A DNA stretch of 64,000 bases, from assembly GCF_024609785.1 (NCBI RefSeq), contig NZ_JANHJQ010000002.1, positions 62,001-126,000 of the forward strand. Direction: 5' to 3'. Numbering within the stretch: position 1 is the first letter of the stretch; the number at the start of each line of letters is the position of its first letter. The notes below the pieces were generated by a model. The model was not told where the DNA came from, searched no databases, and worked only from the letters and a program-made list of their open reading frames with translations. The position numbers and the translations under genes are program-made. Positions 1 to 8,479 of this stretch are shown here, one piece after another. The DNA is from Pseudalkalibacillus decolorationis (lineage in GTDB: Bacteria; Bacillota; Bacilli; Bacillales; Fictibacillaceae).

Positions 1-2
1 GG

Positions 3-311
3 GTTCTTGAAAAATCGGGAATTCAGTTAAGGGTCGATTCTTCTTTACCTTTGGGACAACAAGTCGTGGAAGCGCTCATTAACGGGGAGCTATTGCAAGT
101 GGATAAAGTTTATACAATTGCCGCCGATGATTTTACAGGAAAAGGCGGGGACGGGTTTAAGGCGTTCTTAAAAGCCACCAATATTCGTGACACCTCTTTA
201 ATTATGCGGGATCTTGTCATTGAATATATTCGTAAATTTGGAGATATAGAGGCTTGTTTTGATGGGCGTGTTACAGTTGAAAATTTTGAATTAAGTGCGG
301 GAGCTTTATAA
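3..311 (+). CDS. 5'-nucleotidase family protein, C-terminal fragment (cut by window edge)
   Basis: The frame is open from base 3 to the TAA at 309-311, so only the last ~102 residues are present and the true start lies outside the window. The text GIQLRVDSS..PLGQQVV..LINGELL..DKVYTIAADDFTGKGGDGF matches the C-terminal substrate-binding domain of bifunctional metallophosphatase/5'-nucleotidases, where the 'Y.(V/I)A..DF...GGDG(F/Y)' strand is a hallmark. These are usually exported enzymes that dephosphorylate nucleotides. No LPXTG sorting signal or extra domain follows the nucleotidase domain; the protein ends in ELSAGAL. The catalytic metallophosphatase half cannot be judged because it is off the window. 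Confidence 0.8.
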   Translation, partial: VLEKSGIQLRVDSSLPLGQQVVEALINGELLQVDKVYTIAADDFTGKGGDGFKAFLKATNIRDTSLIMRDLVIEYIRKFGDIEACFDGRVTVENFELSAGAL

Positions 312-413
312 GGATAAAGGTAGCATCTTTAAATTTCGGGGCTGTAAGTCCGTATTTGGACAAATGACTCTAAATCAGCAATTGTTACCTTTCCCCATAG
401 GAGGGAAGTTTGT

Positions 414-782
414 ATGGAAAAGACAAGAGTGCAACACTATAATCAACTTCAATATGCCCAACAGCATCTTGCAAACGAGCGAACCTATTTGGCGTGGATT
501 CGGACTGCGATCGCAATCATTGGAATCGGGTTGTTAACCTTACATTTCTTTTTCGGTAACTTGAATTACCCATTCGCAAATATTTTGGTCCTGGTGATTG
601 GAATCTCAACGGCAGTCTTTGGCGTTGCCATCACCCTTATCGCTACATTGAGTTACCTTCAAAAGAAAAAACAAATCGAAAGTCAGATCTTTTATTCTTC
701 TCATATTCCAATGTACTTCGTGTCCCTAATGTTGACCCTTACCGGAGTGTTTGCATTGTTTATTTCCCTTTTGACTTTATGA
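414..782 (+). CDS. DUF202 family small membrane protein (YidH-like)
   Basis: 122 residues. The start ATG follows AGGAGGG (399-405) at good spacing. The N-terminus LANERTYLAWIRTAIAIIGIG is the DUF202 signature ('ANERT.LAW.RT.....G'), followed by two further hydrophobic segments (about residues 53-80 and 98-120), giving three predicted membrane helices. The biochemical role of DUF202 proteins is unknown. The gene stands alone, about 100 bp after the nucleotidase stop and ahead of 500 bp of degraded DNA. Identification as a DUF202 membrane protein is secure; function is not. Confidence 0.85.
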   Translation: MEKTRVQHYNQLQYAQQHLANERTYLAWIRTAIAIIGIGLLTLHFFFGNLNYPFANILVLVIGISTAVFGVAITLIATLSYLQKKKQIESQIFYSSHIPMYFVSLMLTLTGVFALFISLLTL

Positions 783-906
783 AGCTTCACAAGTGTGTTT
801 TTGTATTTAAAATACAGAAGAATTTCCCAGTAGTTATTCGGTATCCTCTTGAAATGTAGTGTCATGTATCTCAGGGTAGGTAGAGAGATAAAACGTTAAA
901 GAATTC

Positions 907-1180
907 GAGATTGGTACGTTGCGTGTCGGTACATTTTTAAGTGTTACGCAAAACTTGTTACCGGAAATCATGAAAAGATTTAACAGCAACTTCTGGAATT
1001 GAGTTAAAGCTACATAAGGCGACTATGATGAAATTAAAAACTACTTTCTCAAGGGGTTACTGTCCTCATTAGGGGTTCTTACCAATTGGTTTCTATTGTT
1101 CCCGTGGCATCTATCCCTGGAATAAACGGTGGTTCATGGTAACTTCAGTACCGAGCCTTTATATAGGTGAAATTAATATT
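907..1180 (+). pseudogene. Relic of a LysR-family regulator (substrate-binding domain)
   Basis: No intact gene lies between 783 and 1312. From 910 the frame reads IGTLRVGTFLSVTQNLLPEIMKRFNSNF before a stop. After a frame change near 1015 it reads GDYDEIKNYFLKGLL, and in a third frame NKRWFMVTSVPSLYI. In order these resemble the start of the LysR effector domain (G.LR(I/V)G....LLP.....F), its 'Y..I...L..G..D' segment and the later 'L......VV....HPL' segment. The DNA-binding N-terminus is not visible. Read as a heavily decayed gene; domain assignment is by pattern only. Confidence 0.45.
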
Positions 1181-1312
1181 TATCGCATCAGTACGAATTA
1201 GTACCTTTAATGGTCGGAGCCTTGGACTTTCATTTTTCTGAGATCCCAATACACTGGACTGCCTAATTTTATATCAACAACGTAATCATAATCTTATTTT
1301 TATCCATTAACT

Positions 1313-1570
1313 TTATATGGCTCTCCATTCCTTAAGTTCAAGCCGGCGTGATCTCTCAAAAACATGTGGATCTTTTTCCGCTAAGAAACGTGCTTCTTCA
1401 AACGTATCGGCAATATATACAACAAGTCCACCTGAACCGTCTAAAAATGGCCCTCTTGCAAATATTTTCCCTTGGTTATCAAGAGCATCTAAATATTCAA
1501 TATGAAACGGTAATGTTTCTTTATTTTTTTCAGGATCAACCATGTGTAAAAGTGCTGCATAGTAGGCCAT
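1313..1570 (-). CDS. YciI-like protein
   Basis: 85 residues of the YCII-related fold: MAYYAALLHMVDPEKN.. then H.EYLDALDNQGKIFARGPFLDGSGGLVVYIADTFEEARFLAEKDPHVF..RRLELKEW, matching the family's 'H..yL..L...G.l...Gp..dg.gg..i....s.eea......DP' pattern. A good ribosome site (TAGGAGG) precedes the ATG. It starts 2 bp after the stop of the broken aldehyde dehydrogenase on the same strand, so the two formed one operon. It faces away from the BCCT gene across an intergenic region carrying GntR-type palindromes. Members are small ferredoxin-like-fold proteins, often attached to catabolic pathways; the substrate is unknown here. Confidence 0.8.
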   Translation of the reverse strand: MAYYAALLHMVDPEKNKETLPFHIEYLDALDNQGKIFARGPFLDGSGGLVVYIADTFEEARFLAEKDPHVFERSRRLELKEWRAI

Positions 1571-1572
1571 AT

Positions 1573-3008
1573 TTAATACCTCCTAATTACGGTCCAAACA
1601 ACAAGCTTTAATTCGGTCATTTCTTCTACAGCGTACTTTAACCCTTCACGACCCGTTCCACTTTCCTTCACACCGCCATACGGCATATGATCAACACGAA
1701 AGGTTGGGATGTTATTAATCATGACTCCACCAACACATAAGTTATCGGCTGCATCTAAGGCGGTATGTACATTATTGGTGTAAATGCCTGTTTGTAGACC
1801 ATAGCGGGAATCATTCACTTGGCAATCGCTTCATCTACTGAGTTCACCTTATTCACTAAGACAATAGGGGCAAAGACTTCTTGGCAAGAGATTTTCAATT
1901 TTGAATCCGCTTCCAAAATAATCGTGGGGTGAAGGATATTTCCATCGGCTATTCCACCCGTCACTATTTTTGCTCCGGAATTTTTAGCTTCATCAATCCA
2001 ATTCAAGGAACGTTTGATGTCTGCAGGTGTGATTAATGCAGATACATCCGTTTTTTGATCAAGTGGATCACCTAAAATTAGCTTTTTAGTTTCTGACACA
2101 AATTTTTCAATAAACCTATCGTATAATTCTTCATGAATACACACGCGTTGTAAGGAAATACAAACTTGCCCCTGAAATAAAAAGGCCCTTTTACACACCG
2201 GGAAACAATTTTATCAAGATCAACACCTTTGTCGATGATGGCCGCTGCATTTGAACCAAGCTCTAAAGTCACCCGTTTCAAGTTAGCTTTATTCCGGATA
2301 CCAAGTCCGACTTCCAGACTTCCCGTAAAGGTAATCATGTTCACTCTGTCATCAGTCACAATTTTATCCTCAATAATTCTTCCACTTCCTGTAATAACAT
2401 TTAGTGCTCCTTCTGGTAATCCGGCTTCTTGAAGAAGTTCCGCAATGAAAAAGGAGGATAATGGCGTTTGGGACGCGGGTTTTAGCACGATCGTGTTCCC
2501 ACTTTCAATGGCCGGACCAGACCCACTTTGTGAGCAACTAGGTTCATAGGGAAGTTAAAAGGTGTAATAGCTCCTATGACACCTATTGGCTCACGGACTG
2601 TGTATGCAAGTCTGTTTTCTCCATCCTTAGCAGCATCCAACGGCAATGTTTCACCATGAATTCTTTTCGCTTCATCTGCAAAAAATTTATACGTTTCAAT
2701 TGTTCGGGCTACTTCTCCTATTGCGGTTTGAATCGGCTTGGACACTTCCAAAGCAATAATTTTTGCGGCTTCTTCTGTCCACTCTTTAAGTAAATGAACT
2801 ATTGTTTCTAAAATTTTGGCACGTTGATGCGCCGGCATTTTCGCCTTCACTTTCCGAGCTCTATATGCTGCGTCAATTGCCTGATCGGTTTCTTGTTGGA
2901 CGAAATTTCACCTGAGTAAGGGGCGTATAACGGGATATAATCCTTTGCACTCATCCATTCACCGTTAATGAGCAAGGGTTTACGTGTGATGGCTTTAACA
3001 GAGGTCAT
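1573..3008 (-). pseudogene. Aldehyde dehydrogenase, disrupted by several frameshifts
   Basis: Homology to NAD(P)-dependent aldehyde dehydrogenases (lactaldehyde/succinate-semialdehyde-like group) runs from ATG 3006-3008 to the stop at 1573, but the frame changes at least four times: near 2905 (inside APYSGEIS), near 2515 (AHKVG|PAIESGNTIVLKP), near 2190, and near 1815. All landmark regions can still be read: REPIGVIGAITPFNFPMNLVAHKVG, FTGS, the catalytic-Glu region TLELGSNAA and the catalytic-Cys region FQGQVC. The damage is therefore small indels rather than truncation, suggesting fairly recent loss or poor-quality sequence. An intact paralogue sits at 8480-9979. The palindromic operator 80-110 bp upstream is preserved. 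Confidence 0.85.
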
Positions 3009-3089
3009 TTTTTCCCAGTCCTTTTCTTAAAAAAAGATGTTATCAAGCCTTTCCTTTTAAGTTTCGAGTACTAAAAGATTAATTTGGTA

Positions 3090-3114
3090 TGTTACATGTA
3101 ACATGTAACATGTT
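3090..3114. promoter_or_regulatory. Palindromic operator upstream of the broken ALDH gene
   Basis: The perfect 14-bp palindrome TGTTACATGTAACA (3090-3103) is immediately extended by an overlapping second copy of the ATGTAACATGTT motif. The same sequence family recurs at 5184-5197 in front of the GntR/FCD gene and, degenerate, at 3353-3364 upstream of the BCCT gene. This is the expected shape for a dimeric GntR-family regulator, so autoregulation plus control of both divergent units is inferred. Confidence 0.65.
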
Positions 3115-3305
3115 AGATTATTACCAAAGTATATCATTCTTTTTAAATTATCAATAAATTTTGTAAATTTAGAATAGGTTATTTTTCTAAGAATGAAAAT
3201 TAGAATTAATGCAAATAGTGGATTGTATTTTTTATAAAAAGCGAATTACTCAATTCTTCTTTGATCGAACTAGACAACTATTCCACGTTTAATTAAAAGA
3301 ATATA

Positions 3306-3364
3306 TTGACAATTCCGAAAATGTGATTTACCTTATTGATATTCAACTAGTATGTTACATGCAA
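3306..3364 (+). promoter_or_regulatory. Probable promoter and degenerate operator for the BCCT gene
   Basis: A TTGACA box (3306-3311) lies 200 bp ahead of the BCCT start. The -10 region is weak (TACCTT at 17 bp spacing). TGTTACATGCAA at 3353-3364 is a half-conserved version of the TGTTACATGTAACA palindrome found at 3090 and 5184, placed just after the expected transcription start as a repressor block. Inference from sequence only. Confidence 0.4.
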
Positions 3365-3517
3365 GATAACTTGTTTACTCCATAAAAGATATTCAACCTA
3401 GTGGCAGTTGAATAAAAAAGAGAGGAGTAGGATTCTTTCAGCATTTTTTTTAAGAAAATTTTATTGAAAGCGTTATCAAGTATTCGGAATTGTAAAAATT
3501 TTAGGGAGGAAGGATTA

Positions 3518-5107
3518 ATGAATGATTGGCAGTCTTTGAAAACAAAAATAGATTGGCCTGTTTTTATTTTAAGTGGGGGCATATTTGGTTTATTTGTTTT
3601 GTTGTCATTGTTTAAAGTAGAGATGGTGACAAACTATGTTAATTTAGGATTTGACTTATCTATTAGATACTTTGGAGCCTATTGGCAGTTACTTTTAATT
3701 GCCACATTTATTGTAGGTGTAGGTATTTCTTTATCTCGATATGGGAAAGCGCGACTTGGAAATATGGATAAGCCAGAGATGGGATTTTTTAAATGGACGG
3801 CTATTATTGTGACTGCTGGGTTAGGTGCAGGGGGCGTCTTTTGGGCTGCAGCAGAGCCAATGTATTATTTTTTAGATGCTCCTCCGATGCATCCGGGAAT
3901 AGAAGGTGGAACTCAGGCAGCAATTAAACCAGCACTAGCCCAAAGTTATATGTCATGGGGTTTTATAGCATGGGCCGTTTATGGAGCAATTAGTACGATT
4001 GTTATTATGTACGCCCATTATAATAAGGGAATGCCATTGAAACCTAGAATTTTGTTATATCCTATATTTGGTAAAAAGATTTATCATAGTGTTTGGGGAA
4101 CAATAACGGATGTTCTTTGTATTGTTGGGGCAGTAGCAGGGACAATTGGCCCGATCGGCTTTCTTGGTTTACAAGTAAGTTATGGGGTTCATGCGGTATT
4201 TGGGTGGCCAGATACATTTAGTACTCAAGTCATTATCATTGTAGCTCTTACAGGTGTTGTTTTATTTTCAACCTTAACTGGTATTGATAAGGGGATTCAA
4301 TGGCTAAGCAGATTGAATATTAATATCGCTATTGCAGTTGCCATTTTTTTATTGTTATTTGGCCCTGGAAAATTTATTATTGATTCGTTTATTTCATCTG
4401 CAGGATTTTATTTAAATGAGTTTATACCCATTAGCACTTACCGTGGGGATCAAGAATGGTTAGGTTCATGGATGCTATTTTTCTTTGGTTGGTTTATAGG
4501 TTTCGGACCTTTAGTTGCTTTGTTTGTAGCTAGAATTTCTAGAGGCCGGAGTATTAGGGAAGTTTTTCTTATGGTATCCGTTATTGCATCTTTAATAACG
4601 AATTTTTGGTTTACGGTCTTAGGTGGTACAGGTATTTTTTATGAATTAAAAAAGCCTGGTTCAGTTAGTGAACCCTTATCTGATAATGGATTACCCGCTG
4701 CAATTATCTCTATTGCCCAACAAATGCCGTTAGGTTCAATAATGCCAACTGTTTTTCTTGTGTTAACTGTTATCTTTGTGGTTACAACGGTTGACTCAAT
4801 GTCTTATTCGGTTTCAATGAGCGTGACAGGGGTTGGGGATCCCCCGAAAATTGTTCGTGTATTCTGGGCAGTAATGATGTCTATCATTGCTGTTATTTTA
4901 ATTAAGGTCGGTGAGGGTGGAATTGGTGCGTTACAGTCATTTGTAGTTATAGCTGCTGTTCCAGTTTCGCTTATTATGCTGCCGATATTATGGACTGCCC
5001 CTAAAATTGCTAAAAAATTAGGAACCGAACAGGGTATCACGGAGGAAAAGGTGTATCGTGGAAAATCAATGGAATTTGATTATCAGGATTCAGAAATAAA
5101 TAAATAG
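3518..5107 (+). CDS. BCCT family transporter (betaine/carnitine/choline type)
   Basis: 529 residues from ATG 3518, chosen because AGGGAGGAAGG precedes it at proper distance; an in-frame ATG at 3464 has no such site. Many hydrophobic segments; the BCCT-type segments LGAGGVFWAAAEPMYYF and the stretch WMLFFFGWFIGFGPLVALFVARISRGRSIREV are diagnostic, though the usual Trp-rich signature (W..FYW.WW) is partly replaced by Phe/Gly. Such carriers import quaternary ammonium or related zwitterionic compounds with Na+ or H+, or by exchange. It is the first gene of the catabolic island, with the GntR/FCD regulator directly downstream, which suggests substrate import for catabolism rather than osmoprotection. 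The substrate cannot be read from sequence. Confidence 0.88.
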   Translation: MNDWQSLKTKIDWPVFILSGGIFGLFVLLSLFKVEMVTNYVNLGFDLSIRYFGAYWQLLLIATFIVGVGISLSRYGKARLGNMDKPEMGFFKWTAIIVTAGLGAGGVFWAAAEPMYYFLDAPPMHPGIEGGTQAAIKPALAQSYMSWGFIAWAVYGAISTIVIMYAHYNKGMPLKPRILLYPIFGKKIYHSVWGTITDVLCIVGAVAGTIGPIGFLGLQVSYGVHAVFGWPDTFSTQVIIIVALTGVVLFSTLTGIDKGIQWLSRLNINIAIAVAIFLLLFGPGKFIIDSFISSAGFYLNEFIPISTYRGDQEWLGSWMLFFFGWFIGFGPLVALFVARISRGRSIREVFLMVSVIASLITNFWFTVLGGTGIFYELKKPGSVSEPLSDNGLPAAIISIAQQMPLGSIMPTVFLVLTVIFVVTTVDSMSYSVSMSVTGVGDPPKIVRVFWAVMMSIIAVILIKVGEGGIGALQSFVVIAAVPVSLIMLPILWTAPKIAKKLGTEQGITEEKVYRGKSMEFDYQDSEINK

Positions 5108-5137
5108 GTTTACTATTTAAAATATTTAAACAACTAA

Positions 5138-5197
5138 TTGACATCATAAATCGTATAGCCTATTATGTAACTATAATCTTGTATGTAACATGTTACA
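5138..5197 (+). promoter_or_regulatory. Promoter and autoregulatory operator of the GntR gene
   Basis: TTGACA (5138-5143), 17-bp spacer, TATTAT (5161-5166). The perfect palindrome TGTAACATGTTACA (5184-5197) follows roughly 10-25 bases after the inferred transcription start. It is the same motif as at 3090-3103. A repressor bound here would block transcription of its own gene and of the downstream operon. Confidence 0.65.
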
Positions 5198-5241
5198 TGT
5201 TAGAAACTGCTATTGAGGTTTTAATAAGGGAGGGATTTTCC

Positions 5242-5922
5242 ATTTCAACTATCTTAACAACAAGTATTACAACCCAAGTGACAAATGCAATTCGAGAAGC
5301 AATCGTGACGGGTGAATACGAGCCAGGAGTAAAGTTATCAGAGTATTCTCTATCTGAGTATTACAAAGTTAGTCGAACACCTATTAGAGAAGCATTAAAG
5401 CAGTTAGAGAGGGAGGGATTAGTTGAAATTATTCCACGTGTAGGCACATGCGTAACGACACTAACAGAATTAGAGTTAACCGAGTTATTTACTGTAAAAG
5501 AGACAATGGAAGGCCTAGCTGCGGGGTTATTAGCAGAGAGAAAAAATGCAAAGGAGATTAATGAAGTTAAAAAGGCAGTAGCTACTATGGAAAAAGCCAT
5601 TCAAACATCGGATCATAAGCTTTATGTAGAAGCGAACAATGTGTTCCATACAGCTATTCATGAAGGGGCTAATAATTCTAAATTAAGTTATTTACTTAAT
5701 TTACTTCTTAATCAAATGCCTTATAGTCGTTATGTTTATCTCAGTATTGATATGCCAAACCGAATTGAAAAATCTCTTGAAGAGCATAAGGCTATTTTAG
5801 CAGCTATTTTAAAAGGTGATAAATATGAAGCTGAAAGAGCCATGCGCGAACATGTGAGAGCAAGTGGAGAGCAATTAAAATTAGGTATTGCTGAAAAAAT
5901 CATTAAAAATACGGATAAATAG
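5242..5922 (+). CDS. GntR-family regulator, FCD subfamily
   Basis: N-terminal winged helix (VTNAIREAIVTGEYEPGVKLSEYSLSEYYKVSRTPIREALKQLEREGLVEIIPRVGTCVT) followed by an all-helical FCD effector domain (ELFTVKETMEGLAAGLLA..., with H..AIHEGANNSKL and EH.AIL.AI..GD...A...MREH). About 227 residues. The start is uncertain: the frame is open back to a TTG at 5179 and an ATG at 5197, but these overlap the operator and have no ribosome site. GGGAGG at 5228-5233 points instead to an ATT codon at 5242. FCD regulators bind small carboxylates and control catabolic operons; this one sits between the BCCT gene and the monooxygenase operon and most likely controls both plus itself. Confidence 0.85.
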   Translation: MSTILTTSITTQVTNAIREAIVTGEYEPGVKLSEYSLSEYYKVSRTPIREALKQLEREGLVEIIPRVGTCVTTLTELELTELFTVKETMEGLAAGLLAERKNAKEINEVKKAVATMEKAIQTSDHKLYVEANNVFHTAIHEGANNSKLSYLLNLLLNQMPYSRYVYLSIDMPNRIEKSLEEHKAILAAILKGDKYEAERAMREHVRASGEQLKLGIAEKIIKNTDK

Positions 5923-5937
5923 GGAGGAATGATAGTT

Positions 5938-7083
5938 GTGAAATTTGGAATTTTTGCAAACCTATCGGGACCAGGACGTCATGATGAATATGATAAGGTT
6001 CTGGATGAAGCTCGTGAACAAGCAATTTATTGTGATGAAACCGGATATAATTCCATTTGGTATACCGAACACCACTTTGGCCATGAAGGAAATGAATTGA
6101 TTTCCAATCCGATTTTAATGGGAGCAGACATTGCTGCACATACAAAGAGAATTCGCATTGGGCAAGCTGCAAACGTTATCACTTTCTGGCATCCTCTTAG
6201 ATTAGCAGAAGACCTTGCTATGCTTGATCAATTAAGTAAAGGAAGGGTTGAAGTCGGTTTAGCTCGTGGATTATATGGAAGGGAGGCAGCCAACTTAAAT
6301 ACGCTTGCCGATCCACAAAACCAAGAACAGAACCGTGCATTGTTTGAAGAAACGATCGAAGTGTTAAAGGAGGCTTGGTCTGATCGTTTCTTTTCACACC
6401 AAGGCGATATTTACCAATTTCCACCAAAAGGGTTGAAGTGGAGTCATCCAATGAGTCCAGCTTCTTCAGAATTCATGGATATGGAAAAGGCTGAAATTAA
6501 TAAAATTTCCCTAATGCCTAGGCCGTGCCAAAAACCGCACCCACCTTTATGGCAAGTTATAGATTCCCCACGATCAATTAAATTAGCTGCAGAAAACAAT
6601 ATAAAAGGTATTTTCTGGATGCCGACGGTTAAAGAGCTAAAAGGACGTTTTGAATTGTATCGCGAAACAGCTTCAAAAGTGCGAGGATACGAAGTTCCAC
6701 TTGGTGAAGGAATTGCCTTAGTTCGCGATGTCTATGTAGCTGAAACGATGGAGCAAGCCCGTCAAGATGCAGCTGAAGCTGTGTTGAACAACTACCGATG
6801 GGTCTGTCATTGGAGAGGACTTGGCAATTTGATGGATCCGGGTGAACAAGTACAACCAGGACAAGAATTGGATTACTCGTTTTTACATCCAAGAAACTTA
6901 TTGTTCGGAACACCTGAATATGTAACAGAAAAGATTCAAGAATTAAAAGAAGAATTAAACGTCCAGGAATTGTTACTTTGGGTCAATCACAATGGGTTAC
7001 CACATGACAAAATGATGAACAGCTTAAAATTATTTACTGAAGAAGTAATGCCAAAATTTAAAGAACAAGAGGTAATGGTGTAA
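5938..7083 (+). CDS. LLM-class flavin-dependent monooxygenase (luciferase-like)
   Basis: About 381 residues from GTG 5938, preferred over the ATG at 5929 because GGGAGG (5922-5927) is 10 bases from the GTG but only 1 from the ATG; MKFGIFANL is also the usual family start. Bacterial-luciferase fold features are clear: TGYNSIWYTEHHFG..., RIRIGQAANVITFWHPLRLAEDLAMLDQLSKGRVEVGLARGLY. Family members use reduced FMN delivered by a separate reductase; one is encoded at 10032. Combined with a hydrolase and an aldehyde dehydrogenase in the same operon, a Baeyer-Villiger or C-N/C-S cleaving role is plausible, but the substrate is unknown. Stop overlaps the next start (TAATG). Confidence 0.88.
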   Translation: MKFGIFANLSGPGRHDEYDKVLDEAREQAIYCDETGYNSIWYTEHHFGHEGNELISNPILMGADIAAHTKRIRIGQAANVITFWHPLRLAEDLAMLDQLSKGRVEVGLARGLYGREAANLNTLADPQNQEQNRALFEETIEVLKEAWSDRFFSHQGDIYQFPPKGLKWSHPMSPASSEFMDMEKAEINKISLMPRPCQKPHPPLWQVIDSPRSIKLAAENNIKGIFWMPTVKELKGRFELYRETASKVRGYEVPLGEGIALVRDVYVAETMEQARQDAAEAVLNNYRWVCHWRGLGNLMDPGEQVQPGQELDYSFLHPRNLLFGTPEYVTEKIQELKEELNVQELLLWVNHNGLPHDKMMNSLKLFTEEVMPKFKEQEVMV

Positions 7084-7661
7084 TGTTAGAAATCCGTAAA
7101 GTATATACCGCAGTTGAAGAAACACGTATTGAAGGTGGAAAAAAAGTAGAACAACCCATTAAAATGATTGCAGCTATGATTGTTATCAAGAACCCTTGGA
7201 CTAATAAGGGCTTTGTCGAGGATTTAAGACCGGAAATTAATGAATATGCACCAGAAATTGGAGAGACTTTAGTGAATGAGTTGTTTAAACACATTGCATC
7301 ATCAGATGATGTTGAAGCATTTGGTAAAGCTGCAGTTGTAGGCGTTGATGGTGAAATAGAGCATGCATCCGCATTTATCCATACATTGAAATTCGGAAAC
7401 AAGTACCGTGATGCTGTAAAGGCAAAAAGCATTTTAAGTTTTACGAATAAACGTGGTGGACCGGGATCATCGGTGACCATTCCTATGGTTCATAAGACAG
7501 ATGAATCACAGCGTTCTCATTATATTACATTTGAAGCCAATATTCCAGATGCACCAAGGGCTGATGAAATTGTTGTTGCTTTAGGAGCTGCTACGGGAGG
7601 ACGTCCTCATCCTAGAACAGGCAACCGTCACCAAGATATGGTTGAAATGGGGCTTGTCTAA
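7083..7661 (+). CDS. AA_synth family protein (DUF1185, 'amino acid synthesis')
   Basis: 192 residues: MLEIRKVYTAVEETRIEGGKKVEQPIKMIAAMIVIKNPW...GFVEDLRPEINEYAPEIGETLV, then VEAFGKAAVVGVDGEIEHASAFIHTLKFGNKYRDAV, and a conserved tail RADEIVVALGAATGGRPHPRTGNRHQDM. This is the DUF1185/AA_synth family; despite the name no enzymatic activity is established. Translationally coupled on both sides: its ATG overlaps the monooxygenase stop and its own stop overlaps the hydrolase start. Such tight coupling next to a luciferase-like enzyme suggests a role in the same pathway. Confidence 0.8.
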   Translation: MLEIRKVYTAVEETRIEGGKKVEQPIKMIAAMIVIKNPWTNKGFVEDLRPEINEYAPEIGETLVNELFKHIASSDDVEAFGKAAVVGVDGEIEHASAFIHTLKFGNKYRDAVKAKSILSFTNKRGGPGSSVTIPMVHKTDESQRSHYITFEANIPDAPRADEIVVALGAATGGRPHPRTGNRHQDMVEMGLV

Positions 7662-8467
7662 TGCCAATTGCATTGTATAGTCAGGGTGACATACGTTATG
7701 AAGAGAAGGGGAACGGTGAACCTCTCATTCTTATCCATGGTGTCGGCTTAGACCATACAATGTGGGAAAAGTACGTTGAAATGCTGTCAACACAATTCCG
7801 AGTAATTGTGTATGACACTCTTGGGCACGGAGGATCTGAGCATCCTCCAGGTCCTTATACACTTTCCCAATTTGTAGAGCAGTTAACTGCATTAATGGAT
7901 TACTTACACATTAATAAAAGTCATATCGTTGGATTTTCTATGGGGGGAATGGTTGCTCAAGCCTTCGAATTAACATATACGGATAGGGTAAGTACCCTCA
8001 CTATTATGAATGCCGTTGCCAACCGGACGGAAGAGCAACGAAATGCTGTATTAGCAAGAGTGGAAGAAGTGAAAAAAATAGGGCCAATCGCAACCATCGA
8101 ACCTGCTATTCAACGCTGGTTTAGTCATCATTTTATCGTAAATCATGACGAAATTATTAATAATATTCGTACCCGACTTAAAACTAACAATCCTCCTTCA
8201 TATTTAGCAGCCTATTCGTTGTTTGCAACAGCCGATAAAGAGTTATGGCCAAAACTTCACAATATTTTATCACCAACACTTATTATTACAGGGGAACATG
8301 ATAGAGGCTCAAATCCTGAAATGGCGAAACAAATGAACGAGAAAATACGGTGTTCAGAGGTCGTCATTGTACCTAATATGAAGCACATGCTACCCGTAGA
8401 AGATGCAACAAATGTGAGTAAATTAATCCGGTTATTTATTGAAAAACAGACAGTACATTCAGAATAG
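7661..8467 (+). CDS. Alpha/beta-fold hydrolase
   Basis: 268 residues with the complete hydrolase triad visible: oxyanion-hole motif LIHGVGLDHTMW, nucleophile elbow G-F-S93-M-G-G, acid D214 in TGEHDRGS and H242 in MKHMLP. Closest in pattern to ester/enol-lactone hydrolases of catabolic operons (similar to 3-oxoadipate enol-lactonase). Its ATG overlaps the stop of the AA_synth gene, and the aldehyde dehydrogenase follows after 12 bp. In the inferred scheme it would cleave an ester or lactone made by the monooxygenase to an acid and an alcohol or aldehyde. The specific substrate is not deducible. Confidence 0.87.
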   Translation: MPIALYSQGDIRYEEKGNGEPLILIHGVGLDHTMWEKYVEMLSTQFRVIVYDTLGHGGSEHPPGPYTLSQFVEQLTALMDYLHINKSHIVGFSMGGMVAQAFELTYTDRVSTLTIMNAVANRTEEQRNAVLARVEEVKKIGPIATIEPAIQRWFSHHFIVNHDEIINNIRTRLKTNNPPSYLAAYSLFATADKELWPKLHNILSPTLIITGEHDRGSNPEMAKQMNEKIRCSEVVIVPNMKHMLPVEDATNVSKLIRLFIEKQTVHSE

Positions 8468-8479
8468 AGGAGGGGAATT

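Noticed and set aside
295-537. Open frame overlapping the DUF202 gene
   Set aside because: Different frame from the clear DUF202 protein, no ribosome site, no recognisable sequence.
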